Source: DASXKD01 sp963707905 (GTDB taxonomy: Bacteria > Actinomycetota > Actinomycetes > Streptosporangiales > Streptosporangiaceae). From it: 64,000 nt of DNA. Under the pieces are notes generated by a model. That model was not told the origin of the DNA. It made no database searches and worked only from the letters and a program-made list of their open reading frames with translations. Of the stretch, positions 50,623 to 59,971 are shown piece after piece (the first letter of the stretch is position 1; every line of letters starts with the position of its first letter). The position numbers and the translations under genes were made by a program. The stretch covers positions 1 to 64,000 of the forward strand of contig CAVPSA010000028.1 of the NCBI GenBank assembly GCA_963707905.1, in the 5' to 3' direction.

Positions 50623-50814
50623 GGCCTGAACCTCCTGCCGGTTGGCGATGCCGCTAGGCACCACCCGGGATTATGGACTGGTGATGACCTGCGCCGGGGA
50701 AATGGCGTAGCCCGCCCATCAGAACCCGCTGCCAGCCCGGCGGTCAAGCACGGCGCTGCTGGCCGGGCCGGGCCGCCGCCACCGCGGCCGGCCCTGGCCC
50801 GGCCCGCCGCCGGC

Positions 50815-51609
50815 TCACTCCGGCCGCGGGTCCCAGCGGAACCGCCGGACCGCGACGAACGCGCCGGCCGCACCCCAGGCGGCCAGGATGGCCAGCTGCC
50901 GCCAGTCGGCACCGGTGTGCCGGGACAGCGGCCCGGTCAGCGCCTCGTTGAACGGGCGTACCGGCAGCCAGCCGGTGATCCGGTTGAGCAGCGGCGACTG
51001 GATCGGCATATACGTGCCGGACAGGAACAGCAGCGGGAACAGCACGAACTGCGCCACGGCAGGCGCGGCGTCGGCGTTGGAGATCAGCGACGCGACCGCG
51101 ACCCCCAGCGCGCAGAAGCTGGCCGCGCCGAGCACCAGCGTCAGCGTGATCGCAGCCCACTGCGCCGGGAACGGCACGCCGTAGATCCGTCCCACTCCGA
51201 CGATCAGCACCAGGTCGACGATGCTCACCAGGATGCAGTGCGCGAGCAGGCCGCCGAAGTACGCCCAGGCCGGGAGCGGCGTGGCCCGGACCCGCTTGAG
51301 GATCCCGTTCTGCCGCCGCGCCGCCAGCGCGACCGCGAGCTGCCCGTAACACGAGCCGAGCACCGACACCGCGCCGATAGTCGAGATGTAGTACTGCAGC
51401 GGCGACAGCCCGCCGAAGTACGAGCTTCTCCCCGCACTGCCGAGCAGCGCGCCGATGATGGTCACGAACAGCACGGGGAAGGCGAACGTGAACACGGCGC
51501 TCTGCGGGTTGCGCCAGAACGACAGCTGTTCGTAGGCGACCTGGTGGGCCAGCAGGCCCAGGTTGCCGCGGCGGCGCGGCGGCCGGGTGGCCACGGCGGC
51601 GGTGCTCAT
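50815..51609 (-). CDS. ABC-2 type transporter permease
   Basis: 264 residues with six membrane spans (TFAFPVLFVTIIGALLG, ITLTLVLGAASFCALGVAVA, FVLFPLLFLSGTYMPIQ), the ABC2_membrane pattern with the FLSGTYMP late motif. ATG 51607-51609 overlaps the ATPase stop. Third gene of the yceI-ATPase-permease operon. Confidence 0.87.
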   Translation of the reverse strand: MSTAAVATRPPRRRGNLGLLAHQVAYEQLSFWRNPQSAVFTFAFPVLFVTIIGALLGSAGRSSYFGGLSPLQYYISTIGAVSVLGSCYGQLAVALAARRQNGILKRVRATPLPAWAYFGGLLAHCILVSIVDLVLIVGVGRIYGVPFPAQWAAITLTLVLGAASFCALGVAVASLISNADAAPAVAQFVLFPLLFLSGTYMPIQSPLLNRITGWLPVRPFNEALTGPLSRHTGADWRQLAILAAWGAAGAFVAVRRFRWDPRPE

Positions 51610-52595
51610 CGGGTGCTCCTCTCCGGCGCGCCGCTTGGCGCGCCGTCACGGGTCAGTCGCAGGTAGATGTCCTCCAGGCTGGGCCGGTCCACGGTGAGCG
51701 CGGTCAGGGTCACGCCACTGGCCAGGGCCCATCCGGTCAGCCGGTGCAGTTCCTCGGTCGGCTCGGCGGACTCGATCACCACCGCACCGTTTTGTATGCC
51801 GGCGGGTACCGGAAGGCTCGCGGCCGCAATGCCGGGCGGCAGCGTGAAGCTGATGCGTGCCCGTTCCCTGTCGCGCCCGCCGAGGCCGGCCGGCGGTCCC
51901 TCGGCCACCACGGCACCGTTGCTGAGCAGCACCACCCGGTCGGCGAGCGCCTGTGCCTCGGCCATGTCGTGTGTGGTCAGCAGGATCGTGGTCCCGGCCG
52001 CGCGCAGCGCCCGGACCAGGTCCCAGGCGCCGCGGCGCGCAGCAGGGTCGAACCCCGTTGTCGGCTCGTCCAGGTACAGCAGTTCCGGGTTGCCGATCAG
52101 GCCGAGGGCCAGGTCCAGACGGCGTTTCTGGCCACCGGACAGCGACCTGACCTTGCGCCGCTCCAGCCCGGCGAGGCCCACGAGGCTGATGACCTCGGGC
52201 ACGGGCCTGGCAGCCTGGTAGTCGCCGGCCTGGCGGGCGATGGTCTCGCGCACCGTCAGGTAGGGCTCGACGGCGATGTCCTGCAGCACCAGCCCGGTCC
52301 GTTCGCGCAGCTCACGCGCGGCCGCCTTGTCGCCCGGATCGAGGCCGAGCACCGTGATAGCGCCGCTATCGCGGGCCCGGAATCCCTCCAGTATCTCCAG
52401 GGTGGTGGTCTTGCCCGCTCCGTTCGGCCCGAGCAGGGCGACGATCTCCCCGCTGCGGACACAGAAGCTGACGTCCCGCACCGCCTGCACGGAGCCGTAG
52501 CTCTTGCGCAGCCCGGTCACCGTGATGGCAGCCGATTTGCCCGGGGCGATGGCTGCGGCGGCCGGTGCCGCCAGCTCGGTCAGTTCCGGGTGCAC
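51606..52595 (-). CDS. ABC transporter ATP-binding protein
   Basis: 329 residues from GTG 52593-52595. Walker A LLGPNGAGKTTTLEIL, Q-loop GLVLQDIAVEPYLTV, signature LSGGQKRRLDL, Walker B LLYLDEPTTGFDP, H-loop LTTHDMAEA, and a DUF4162-like C-terminal extension. An export-type ATPase paired with the permease. Its start lies within the end of the YceI gene (16-bp overlap). Confidence 0.9.
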   Translation of the reverse strand: MHPELTELAAPAAAAIAPGKSAAITVTGLRKSYGSVQAVRDVSFCVRSGEIVALLGPNGAGKTTTLEILEGFRARDSGAITVLGLDPGDKAAARELRERTGLVLQDIAVEPYLTVRETIARQAGDYQAARPVPEVISLVGLAGLERRKVRSLSGGQKRRLDLALGLIGNPELLYLDEPTTGFDPAARRGAWDLVRALRAAGTTILLTTHDMAEAQALADRVVLLSNGAVVAEGPPAGLGGRDRERARISFTLPPGIAAASLPVPAGIQNGAVVIESAEPTEELHRLTGWALASGVTLTALTVDRPSLEDIYLRLTRDGAPSGAPERSTR

Positions 52596-53101
52596 TGGAC
52601 CTCCATGGTCAGGTCGAGGTAGCGGGCGGCCAGGCCGCGTGCGGCGGTGATGCCGAACTCGGTCCGGTCGATGCGGGCCGTGGCGCGGGCGGTGAAGGAG
52701 CCGCGGGACACCTCACACCGGGTGACCGTGATCGTGACCGGTGCGGTCGTGCCGCGCACCGTCAGGGTTCCGGTGACAGCGTGGTCCCCTGGCTCGATCC
52801 GGTCCGACCGGAAGGTCATCACCGGGTGGCCGGCCGGGTCCAGGAACCGCGGCGCCAGCACGCTGTGATCACGCTGGCGGTTCTTGGTGCGGAAGCTCGC
52901 GGTCTCGATCTCCGCGCAGATGGCGGACGCCGTGATCGGGTCGGCGACGTCGGCGGTGCCGGTGCGGATGGCGAAGCTGCCCTTGACCCGCCCGAGCCCG
53001 AACAGGTGGCGGGTGGCGAACGTGACGCGGGAGCGGTCCGGGTCGATGTCGTAGTGGCCTGGCTGGGGTGTGGTCGCGATGACCGCTGGTTCGGTTTGCA
53101 T
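52580..53101 (-). CDS. YceI-family lipid-binding-like protein
   Basis: 173 residues: GHYDIDPDRSRVTFATRHLFGLGRVKGSFAIRTG is the YceI start, with MTFRSDRIE, GTLTVRGTTAPVTI and ATARIDRTEFGI completing the lipocalin-like barrel that binds isoprenoids. No signal peptide here. ATG 53099-53101 follows GGGGAAC. First gene of the ABC operon. Confidence 0.87.
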   Translation of the reverse strand: MQTEPAVIATTPQPGHYDIDPDRSRVTFATRHLFGLGRVKGSFAIRTGTADVADPITASAICAEIETASFRTKNRQRDHSVLAPRFLDPAGHPVMTFRSDRIEPGDHAVTGTLTVRGTTAPVTITVTRCEVSRGSFTARATARIDRTEFGITAARGLAARYLDLTMEVQCTRN

Positions 53102-53271
53102 GTTCCCCAGTGCAGCCCGGTAGCCGTACGCCGGGGCAGGGCCGCCGGTCGGGTCCTGCCGCGACGAAAGAATGCCGCGCCGGGGCGGCATGCGACTTTA
53201 GTAGGTTCCCTGGCCGGCCGAAGGTATCGCGGCCCTGGGTGGCGGGGGTGCGATGTCATAGCGTGAGCAGC

Positions 53272-54468
53272 ATGAGCACCCGATCATGCGCCCTGCGGAA
53301 CCCCGTGGCGCTGGACGCCGCGCTCGCAGGCTTCTTCGTGCTGCTCGACACCACCGTCACGCTGGCGGGCGCCTCGTGGTGGCCGGCCCACCCGGGCAAG
53401 CTCGCCTGGGCCATGCTGGCGCTGCAGGCCCTCGCGGACGCCTCGCTGGTGGCCCGGCGGCGGGCGCCGATGCTCGTCATCGCCATCCTGACCGGGTTCA
53501 CGCTGCTGATCTCGCTGCTCATCTCCCCGGCCGGAGCGCTGACACCGGCGCATGCCGGGAACGTGTGGGCGCCCTACGGGACCGTCCTCGCCGCGTACGG
53601 GCCGTTCTACTACCGCAAGGACCGGCGCGCGGCGTTCGCTGCCGTGGGCATGATGACCCTCATCGTGGCCCGGGTCTGGGATCCGTCGGTGGGCGTGATC
53701 ACGACAGCCGTGCTGCGGACAGCGGCCGGGCCGTTGCTTGCGCTCTACTTCAGTGCGCGGCGCGAGGTGCTGCAGGGGCTGCGCGACCGGGCCGAGCGTG
53801 CCGAGCGGGAGCGGTATCTGCTCGCCGAGCAGGCCAGGGCCGAGGAACGCGCCCGGCTGGCGGGCGAGATGCACGACGTCGTGACCCACCGGGTAAGCCT
53901 GATGGTGCTGCAAGCGGGAGCGCTCGGCATCACCGCGACCGATGCGGCGACCCGGCAGGCAGCCGAAGAACTCCGCGCCGCGGGCGTTCAGGCCCTGGAT
54001 GAGCTGCGCGACCTGGTCGGCATCCTGCGCACGGAACCCGAGGACGACCGGGCACCTGCCACCTCGGGGCTCGCCGAGCTGGTCGCCGAATCGACCGCCG
54101 TCGGCACGCCCGCCGAACTGGTCGAGCAGGGTGACCCCGCGCTTGCCTCCCCCGTGGTCGGGCGGACCGCCTACCGGATCGTGCGCGAGGCGCTGACGAA
54201 CGTGCGCAAGCACGCGCCGGGCGCGCACGTGGTCGTCCGGGTCAGCTATGACGAGTCGCAGGTCCGGCTGAGCGTCCGCAACACCGCGATCGCCGCGCCG
54301 CCGGACCGCGGCCTGGCCGCGACCGGCTCCGGTCTCGGCCTGGCCAGCCTCCGGCAGCGCATCGAACTGGTGCACGGCACGCTGCGCGCGGCCGGCACGC
54401 CGGACGGCGGGTTCTGCCTGGAGGCGACCATGCCGTCGTACGTGCCGACGGCAGAGCCGGCGGTGTGA
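53272..54468 (+). CDS. NarL-type sensor histidine kinase
   Basis: 398 residues; GTG 53263 is an alternative start. Four or so membrane spans (LDAALAGFFVLLDTTVTLAG onward), then RARLAGEMHDVVTHRVSLMVLQAG, the HisKA_3 phospho-acceptor His, and a HATPase domain with TAYRIVREALTNVRKHAPG and SGLGLASLRQRI. Its stop overlaps the response regulator start. Confidence 0.87.
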   Translation: MSTRSCALRNPVALDAALAGFFVLLDTTVTLAGASWWPAHPGKLAWAMLALQALADASLVARRRAPMLVIAILTGFTLLISLLISPAGALTPAHAGNVWAPYGTVLAAYGPFYYRKDRRAAFAAVGMMTLIVARVWDPSVGVITTAVLRTAAGPLLALYFSARREVLQGLRDRAERAERERYLLAEQARAEERARLAGEMHDVVTHRVSLMVLQAGALGITATDAATRQAAEELRAAGVQALDELRDLVGILRTEPEDDRAPATSGLAELVAESTAVGTPAELVEQGDPALASPVVGRTAYRIVREALTNVRKHAPGAHVVVRVSYDESQVRLSVRNTAIAAPPDRGLAATGSGLGLASLRQRIELVHGTLRAAGTPDGGFCLEATMPSYVPTAEPAV

Positions 54469-55124
54469 GCAGCATGGTCAGGGTGGTCGTCGTCGACGAC
54501 GAGCCGATGGTGTGCGCGCACCTGCGGACGATCCTCGGCTCCGCGGCCGACATCGAGGTCGTGGATGAGGCGCACGACGGTGCGGCGGGCGTGGCAGCCG
54601 TGACCCGCAGCCGGCCCGATGTCGTGCTCATGGACCTGCGCATGCCGGTGCTGGACGGGATCGCCGCGATCGAGCGGATCGTCAAGCTGGGCGACCCGCC
54701 GGTCGTGGTGGTGCTCACCACCTTCGACGCCGACCAGTACGTGCTGCGCGCGCTGCGGGCCGGGGCGGCCGGGTTCCTGGTCAAGTCCACGCCGCCGGAG
54801 GACCTGATCGGGCTGGTGCGGGTGGCTGCCGAGGGGCACACGGTGCTCTCCCCCGCCGCCGCCCGGCGGCTGATCGCCGCTTCCGCCGACAGCCAGCCCG
54901 CGCGGGACCGGGCCCGCAAGCTGGCCGGCTCGCTGACCGAGCGTGAGGTGGAGGTGCTCACCTGCCTGGGCGAAGGGCTGTCCAACGCCCAGATAGCGGC
55001 GCGGCTGTTCCTCTCCGAGGCAACGGTCAAGGGTTATGTGTCCCGGATGCTGGACAAGCTCGGCCTGGAAAACCGCACCCAGGCCGGCCTGCTGGCGCAC
55101 GACGCGGGCCTCACCAGCCAATAG
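54465..55124 (+). CDS. NarL/LuxR-family response regulator
   Basis: 219 residues from GTG 54465. Receiver with VVVVDDEPMV, D57 in VVLMDLRMPVLDG and LVKST; then a LuxR helix-turn-helix, LTEREVEVLTCLGEGLSNAQIAARLFLSEATVKGYVSRML. Partner of the upstream kinase by four-base overlap. Confidence 0.9.
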   Translation: MSSMVRVVVVDDEPMVCAHLRTILGSAADIEVVDEAHDGAAGVAAVTRSRPDVVLMDLRMPVLDGIAAIERIVKLGDPPVVVVLTTFDADQYVLRALRAGAAGFLVKSTPPEDLIGLVRVAAEGHTVLSPAAARRLIAASADSQPARDRARKLAGSLTEREVEVLTCLGEGLSNAQIAARLFLSEATVKGYVSRMLDKLGLENRTQAGLLAHDAGLTSQ

Positions 55125-55309
55125 CGGCAGTCGGAACGTTCTGGCCAAGGGTGCACACTCCCTCCATTTAGCCCCAAAATTCCGTAAACACCGACCCAAG
55201 GCTCTAGAGTGACGGTGGTGCAGGGGCGCTGGAAAGGCAGCGGTCGCCTTCTGGCGTAGCGGCGGCACGTCACCGGCTGGCTGCGATGTGCCCACACATC
55301 CGAGGGGGA

Positions 55310-56374
55310 ATGATGGTGACCGCGGTTGTTGCTCTGCGGAGCGTGGTCAGTCCGGCGCCGCGCAGCGCCTGGCAGGCGGTCTTCGACCAGGATGCCGAGG
55401 CGGTCCCGTACCAGTCACCGCAATGGACGGACGCGCTGTGCCGCAGCGCGCATCGCCAGGACGGCAGCAGGCTCTACACGTTCAGCGACGGTACCCAGAT
55501 GGTCCTGCCGCTGATCGCGCACCCCCGGCTTCCCGCCTTCATGGACATGGCGGGTTCGATGCCGTGGGGCTGTGGCATCGGCGGCCTGGTGAGCACGTCC
55601 CCGGTACAGGCGGAGCACATCCGTGCGGTCGTCAGCGACCTGACCACCCGCGCACCGTATCTGCGGTTGAGCATCCGCCCGAATCCCCGGGCCGGCGAGG
55701 TCTGGAAAGCGGCCATGCCCGCAGGGGCCCGCAGGGTCGACCGGCTGTCGCACGCCATCGACCTTGACGGCGGGTTCGACGCCGTCTGGCACAAGCGGTT
55801 CTCCTCCTCCACCCGCAAGTACGTGACCAGGGCTGAGCAGGCGGGCGTGGTCGTCGAGTGCGACGACCAGGGCCGGCTGGTCCCGGCGTACTACGAACTG
55901 TTCCGCGAGGCGACCCGGCGCTGGGCAGCGCAGCAGCATGAGCCGCTGCTGCTGGCCCGGCTGCGCGGCTACCGGCGGGACCCGGAGCAGAAGTTCGCCA
56001 CGATCGCGCGGACTCTCCAGAGCGCCTGCCGGATCTACGTCGCCTACGTGGGCGGCCAGCCAGCGGCGGCCTGCCTCATCCTCAGCTACCACAACGCGAA
56101 CGCCGCCCGGGTCGTCCTGGACCGGGAGCGGGTCGGTAAGAGCGGTGCTCCCGACCTGATGATGAAGTGCGCGATCGAGGACGCCTGCAAGGCCGGATGC
56201 CGCTACTTCCACCAGGGCGAATCCGGGACCTCGAAGGGCATCGCCGACTTCAAGCGGCGGGTCGGCGGCGAGGCCTATTCCTACGAGGAGTACTACCTCG
56301 AGCGCCTCCCCGTCACCGCTGTCGATCACGCCTTGCGCACCGGGGTCAAGAAGCTCATCCACTTCAAGGACTGA
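55310..56374 (+). CDS. FemAB/GNAT-like acyltransferase
   Basis: 354 residues. PYQSPQWTDALCRSA, MPWGCGIGGLVS, WHKRFSSSTRKYVTRAEQAGVVV and the C-terminal IYVAYVGGQPAAACLILSYHNANAARV and HQGESGTSKGIADFKRRVGGEAYSYEEYYLER match the GNAT_6 (FemAB-like) family, which often acts in cell-wall or exopolysaccharide modification. GAGGGGG precedes two adjacent ATGs (55310, 55313). Confidence 0.8.
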   Translation: MMVTAVVALRSVVSPAPRSAWQAVFDQDAEAVPYQSPQWTDALCRSAHRQDGSRLYTFSDGTQMVLPLIAHPRLPAFMDMAGSMPWGCGIGGLVSTSPVQAEHIRAVVSDLTTRAPYLRLSIRPNPRAGEVWKAAMPAGARRVDRLSHAIDLDGGFDAVWHKRFSSSTRKYVTRAEQAGVVVECDDQGRLVPAYYELFREATRRWAAQQHEPLLLARLRGYRRDPEQKFATIARTLQSACRIYVAYVGGQPAAACLILSYHNANAARVVLDRERVGKSGAPDLMMKCAIEDACKAGCRYFHQGESGTSKGIADFKRRVGGEAYSYEEYYLERLPVTAVDHALRTGVKKLIHFKD

Positions 56375-56453
56375 GCTTGCCGGCCGGCTGCAGGTAGCGC
56401 CGCTGGCTCGCCTCGCTCTGCTCAGCCGGGCAAAGGCGTGAGACGATGGGCTG

Positions 56454-56807
56454 GTGGGCACCCCTGAAGACAGCCCGCTGCGGCAACTCGCCGCTGCCTG
56501 GCAGGCCGCGGCGGCCGTGGCGGCGGAGTGGGCCGAACGCACCGCGGCGGTGACCGCCGAGGCGTTCCACAAGCTCACCAGCGACCCGGCCATCCGGGCG
56601 GTGATGGAAACCTGGCGCGTCGCGGTTGTCTGGCCGCAGCGCGACTGCGAATGCCCGTGCGCCGTCGCGCACCCCGACGACGTCGGAGTATGCGACCACC
56701 GCGCGGTCATCACCCGCAGGGTCCATGCCGACAGGGCCGGCGGGATGGATGTGGCGCTGTGCGCGCCCTGCGCCGTCGCCCAAGGCGTCGCGGAGATGCC
56801 CGGGTAA
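56454..56807 (+). CDS. hypothetical Cys-rich protein (117 aa)
   Basis: From GTG 56454 a helical N-terminus rich in Ala (LAAAWQAAAAVAAEWAERTAAV) precedes CECPCAVAHPDDVGVCDH and ALCAPCAVAQ, five to six cysteines and a histidine that could bind zinc. Codon usage is like its neighbours. I do not recognise a family. Confidence 0.6.
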   Translation: MGTPEDSPLRQLAAAWQAAAAVAAEWAERTAAVTAEAFHKLTSDPAIRAVMETWRVAVVWPQRDCECPCAVAHPDDVGVCDHRAVITRRVHADRAGGMDVALCAPCAVAQGVAEMPG

Positions 56808-56911
56808 CCCGCTTCCTCTCTGGGCTCGGCAGGGCTGCTCAGAGCCGCCGGGACTGGACATTGATGCCGCCCCGTGCCAGCCATCGGCGCCCTCAGGCGG
56901 TAACCCTCGTC

Positions 56912-57328
56912 TCAGCTCTCCGGTGTGCCCGCGTAGAAGCGCAAGTCGCCGCGCGCCCCCTCCGCGAGCTGCCGCATCGACTCCTCCGCCCGCCGCGCGT
57001 GGTGCCGCCTGATCGCCGTGGCTACCCGCTCATGCTGGCCGACGGAGGTGGCATAGTGGGTGGGTGCGGTCTGATAACGCCAGCCGAGCACGTCAGGATC
57101 CATCAGGTGCCAGGCCTCGCGGGGCCGGACCCGCGTGCCGGCCCGGGTCCGCGACTCCACCAGGCCCTTGCCGCCGAGCACCTTCATCGCCTCACGCAGC
57201 GACGACCGGCCGACGCCCAGTTCTCCGACGAGTTCTTCCTCCGTCGGCAGCGGCTCGCCGGGCGCGAGATCGCCGCCCGCGATCCGGGTGCCCAGCGTGT
57301 GCACGACCCGTCCGAGCTGTCCGCTCAT
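56912..57328 (-). pseudogene. FadR-type GntR regulator with internal deletion
   Basis: 138 residues versus about 230 for the family. The winged helix is complete (PTEEELVGELGVGRSSLREAMKVL, GKGLVESRTRAGTRV) and HLMDPDVLGWRYQTAPT starts the FCD domain, but the sequence then jumps to HYATSVGQHERVATAIRRHHARRAEESM, the last FCD helix. About 90 residues holding the metal/effector site are missing, in frame. It can bind DNA at most. Downstream end of the sugar-acid operon. Confidence 0.65.
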
Positions 57329-57358
57329 CCGCCTCTCCGTCCTGTCCGGTCGGCAGCA

Positions 57359-58240
57359 TCAGCCAGCGAACCTCAGCGCGGGCAGCCCGCGGGCACCGAC
57401 GTCGGCGGCGAAGACCGCGCCGGCGTGCGGCTGAGCCGCCAGTTGCCGCTCGCCGAGGCCGTCGCGCGCGCTGGTGACATAGAGCACGCCGAGCCCCGGG
57501 CCGCCGAAGACCGGGCAGGTGATGTTGCTGGCCGGGAAGGACAGCACGGTGTCGAGCCGGCCGTCCGGAGTGTAACGATGCACGGCCGACCCGCCGTACA
57601 GCGCGACCCACAGGCAGCCGTCGGTATCGAGGGTCATGCCATCCGGCAGCCCGGCGGCGGCCGGGATGTCCACCACCCGCCGCCTGTTTGCCAGCCGCCC
57701 GGTCCCGGTGTCGTAGTCGAAGGCGTCCACGCCCTGCGTGGGCGAGTCGATGTAGTACAAGGTGGCCCCGTCGGGGGTCCAGGCCAGCCCGTTCGAAATC
57801 GTCACGCCATCCAGCAGTCTCGTTACCGCGAGGTCCGGTCCCAGCCGGTACACCGAGCCGGCCCCTGGGGTCAGGTCATAGGCCATGGTGCCGGCCAGGA
57901 ACCGGCCAGCCGGATCACACTTGCCCTCGTTGAACCTGGCCGGCGGCCCGGGGTGCTCGACGACGGCGACCTGGTCGAGCCGCTGCCACTGCGGGTCGAG
58001 CAGCGCGAAGCCGTCCTCGACAGCGAGGATGAGACCGCCGCCGTGGCGCAGGCCGGCCGACCCGGCCGGCTTGCCCACCCGGAACACGTGGTCACCGCCG
58101 GTGGCCGGGTCGAACCGGTGCACGAGCCCGGGCAGGATGTCCAGCCACACCAGCCGCTGCTGCTTCTCGTCCCACACCGGCCCCTCGCCGAGAGTGGCAC
58201 GGCCGTCGAAGGCTATGTCAGGCCGCGGGCTGGCTGGCAT
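57359..58240 (-). CDS. SMP-30/gluconolactonase-family lactonase
   Basis: 293 residues. TLGEGPVWDEKQQRLVWLDI with the metal-binding Glu, PARFNEGKCDPAGRFLAGTM, VTISNGLAWTPDGATLYYIDSP and LPDGMTLDTDGCLWVAL carry the calcium/zinc ligands of the six-bladed propeller. Expected to open sugar lactones to acids, one step before the IlvD-type dehydratase. Confidence 0.88.
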   Translation of the reverse strand: MPASPRPDIAFDGRATLGEGPVWDEKQQRLVWLDILPGLVHRFDPATGGDHVFRVGKPAGSAGLRHGGGLILAVEDGFALLDPQWQRLDQVAVVEHPGPPARFNEGKCDPAGRFLAGTMAYDLTPGAGSVYRLGPDLAVTRLLDGVTISNGLAWTPDGATLYYIDSPTQGVDAFDYDTGTGRLANRRRVVDIPAAAGLPDGMTLDTDGCLWVALYGGSAVHRYTPDGRLDTVLSFPASNITCPVFGGPGLGVLYVTSARDGLGERQLAAQPHAGAVFAADVGARGLPALRFAG

Positions 58241-58267
58241 CGTGGCTCCTCTCGTGCGGGCGATCGC

Positions 58268-58930
58268 TCACAGGACGCCGAACCGGTCGTAGGCGCCGCG
58301 CAGGGTGCTCCCCGCCGCAAGCGCGTCCCTGACGCCGTCTTCCTTGGCCACTTTCGCCAGCGCGCGGCCGAGCGTCTCGCTGGCGAGCCCGGCCGGGACG
58401 ACGACCACGCCGTCGGCATCGGCAACTACCAGATCCCCTGGCTGGACCGGCAGGCCGCCGACGACGGCCGGCTGCCGCCATGCGGTCAGTGCCAGCCGGC
58501 CCTTGACGTCGAGCGGCAGCATCCCGCGGCACCACACCGGGTAGCCGATGGCGGCGATCACCTGAGCGTCGCGGCAGTACCCGTCGATCAGGGTGCCCCG
58601 GGCGCCCCGGACCCGCGCCGCGGTGGAGAACAGTTCCCCCCAGACGGCGGCCCGGGCCGAGCCACCCGCCCCGATAAGGACCACGTCGTCCGGTGCGATG
58701 TCGTCCAGCGCGGCAATCTCGCCGGTGTACGGCACGGCCGGGATCTCGTCCACCTCGGCGACGCGGAAAGGGTTCGCCCAGCCAGCGATCACCGCACCGT
58801 CGCCGAGCGGCCGGATAGCGGGGTCGAGGACGTGGTCACGGTGACCTAGATCGTCAAGGATGTCCGACACCACGGCCGAGGACAGCCGCTCCGCGGCGAG
58901 GCCGGGCAGCGCGCTGCGGTCTGTGCTCAT
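58268..58930 (-). CDS. RraA-like/HMG-aldolase-family protein
   Basis: 220 residues. SAVVSDILDDLGHRDHVLDPAIRPL, VVLIGAGGSARAAVWGELFSTAARVRGARGTLIDGYCRDAQ and GDLVVADADGVVVVP form the RraA fold with the G-x-x-x-R-D metal/substrate motif. In catabolic operons such proteins are usually class II pyruvate aldolases (4-hydroxy-4-methyl-2-oxoglutarate aldolase type). ATG 58928-58930 overlaps the dehydrogenase stop. Confidence 0.85.
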   Translation of the reverse strand: MSTDRSALPGLAAERLSSAVVSDILDDLGHRDHVLDPAIRPLGDGAVIAGWANPFRVAEVDEIPAVPYTGEIAALDDIAPDDVVLIGAGGSARAAVWGELFSTAARVRGARGTLIDGYCRDAQVIAAIGYPVWCRGMLPLDVKGRLALTAWRQPAVVGGLPVQPGDLVVADADGVVVVPAGLASETLGRALAKVAKEDGVRDALAAGSTLRGAYDRFGVL

Positions 58931-59970
58931 GCTGGCTCCTCCGGCTGGGCAAGTATCTTCACGTGTTTCGCGGGCTCGTCCCGCAGCAGTGCGAGGCCGC
59001 CGCTCACCGCGGCGCTGAGCTGGATCCGGTCGCTGATGAGCGGCGCGGCCCGCACGGCACCCCGGCCCAGCAGCCCGAGCGCGATGCGGAAGTCCTCGTC
59101 CCAGACGTGCGAGAGCGAGCCGATGATGGACTTCTCGCCCACGACGAGGTCCAGCGGTGGCACCGTCGCGGGATGGGTGCTGATGCCGAGCACGACGGCC
59201 CGGCCGCCAGCGCGCAGCGCCCGGACCGCGGTCTCGATGGCCACCGGGTTGCCCGCGCATTCGACGGCGACGTCGGCCGCCACCGCGGCGGCATCGCCGG
59301 CCGGCACATGGCGATCCGCCCCGAGGCGCATGGCCAGGGCCCGGCGCTCCGGCAGGGGTTCGATCACCGCCACGCTCTCCGCACCGAACGCGATCGCCGC
59401 CTGCACTGCCATCAGCCCGACAGCCCCCAGGCCCACGACCGCGACCCGTTCACCGGGCCGGAGCCCGCCGCGGCGCAGCGCCCGCACCGCCACGGCGAGC
59501 GGTTCCGCCAGCGCCGCCTCGTCGTCGGCGACGGAGTCCGGCACCGGCAGGCACATGCGCGCGGGCGCGTTGCACAGTTCCGCGAGCCCGCCGTCGGCGT
59601 GCAGGCCGAGCGACCCCAGCAGCGGGCACCGGATCACTTCGCCGCGCCGGCACCAATGGCAGGTGCCGCAGTAGAAGATCGTGTCGACGGCGGCCCGCTG
59701 GCCCGGCGCCGGCTCGGTGACGCCCTCGCCGACCGCGGTGACCACGCCGGCGAACTCGTGCCCGAGCACCAGCGGCGCCCGGGCTCCGGTCAGCGGGTGC
59801 GGCGCGCCGACCGGGATGAACAACGGCCCGCTCTGCCACTCCTCAAGATCGGTGCCGCAGATGCCGCACCAGCTCACCCGGAGCTGGATCTCGCCGGGGC
59901 CCGGCGGCGGGGGCGGCGGCACCTCGTCGACCCGCACGTCGCCGCGGGCGTGCCAGCGCACCGCCCGCAC
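58927..59970 (-). CDS. zinc-dependent alcohol/sugar dehydrogenase
   Basis: 347 residues from GTG 59968-59970. Catalytic zinc ligands in SWCGICGTDLEEW and GHEFAGVV; structural zinc set in YCGTCHWCRRGEVIRC; NAD-binding VAVVGLGAVGLMAVQAA. MDR family, typical of 2,3-butanediol/sorbitol/L-threonine dehydrogenase-like enzymes. In this operon it likely oxidises a sugar or a keto-deoxy sugar acid. One-base gap to the FAH gene. Confidence 0.88.
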   Translation of the reverse strand: MRAVRWHARGDVRVDEVPPPPPPGPGEIQLRVSWCGICGTDLEEWQSGPLFIPVGAPHPLTGARAPLVLGHEFAGVVTAVGEGVTEPAPGQRAAVDTIFYCGTCHWCRRGEVIRCPLLGSLGLHADGGLAELCNAPARMCLPVPDSVADDEAALAEPLAVAVRALRRGGLRPGERVAVVGLGAVGLMAVQAAIAFGAESVAVIEPLPERRALAMRLGADRHVPAGDAAAVAADVAVECAGNPVAIETAVRALRAGGRAVVLGISTHPATVPPLDLVVGEKSIIGSLSHVWDEDFRIALGLLGRGAVRAAPLISDRIQLSAAVSGGLALLRDEPAKHVKILAQPEEPA

Positions 59971-59971
59971 G

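Noticed and set aside
56528..58849. 773-residue plus-strand frame
   Set aside because: Antisense to the SMP-30, GntR and RraA-like genes; no domain, Arg/Gly/Pro-rich.
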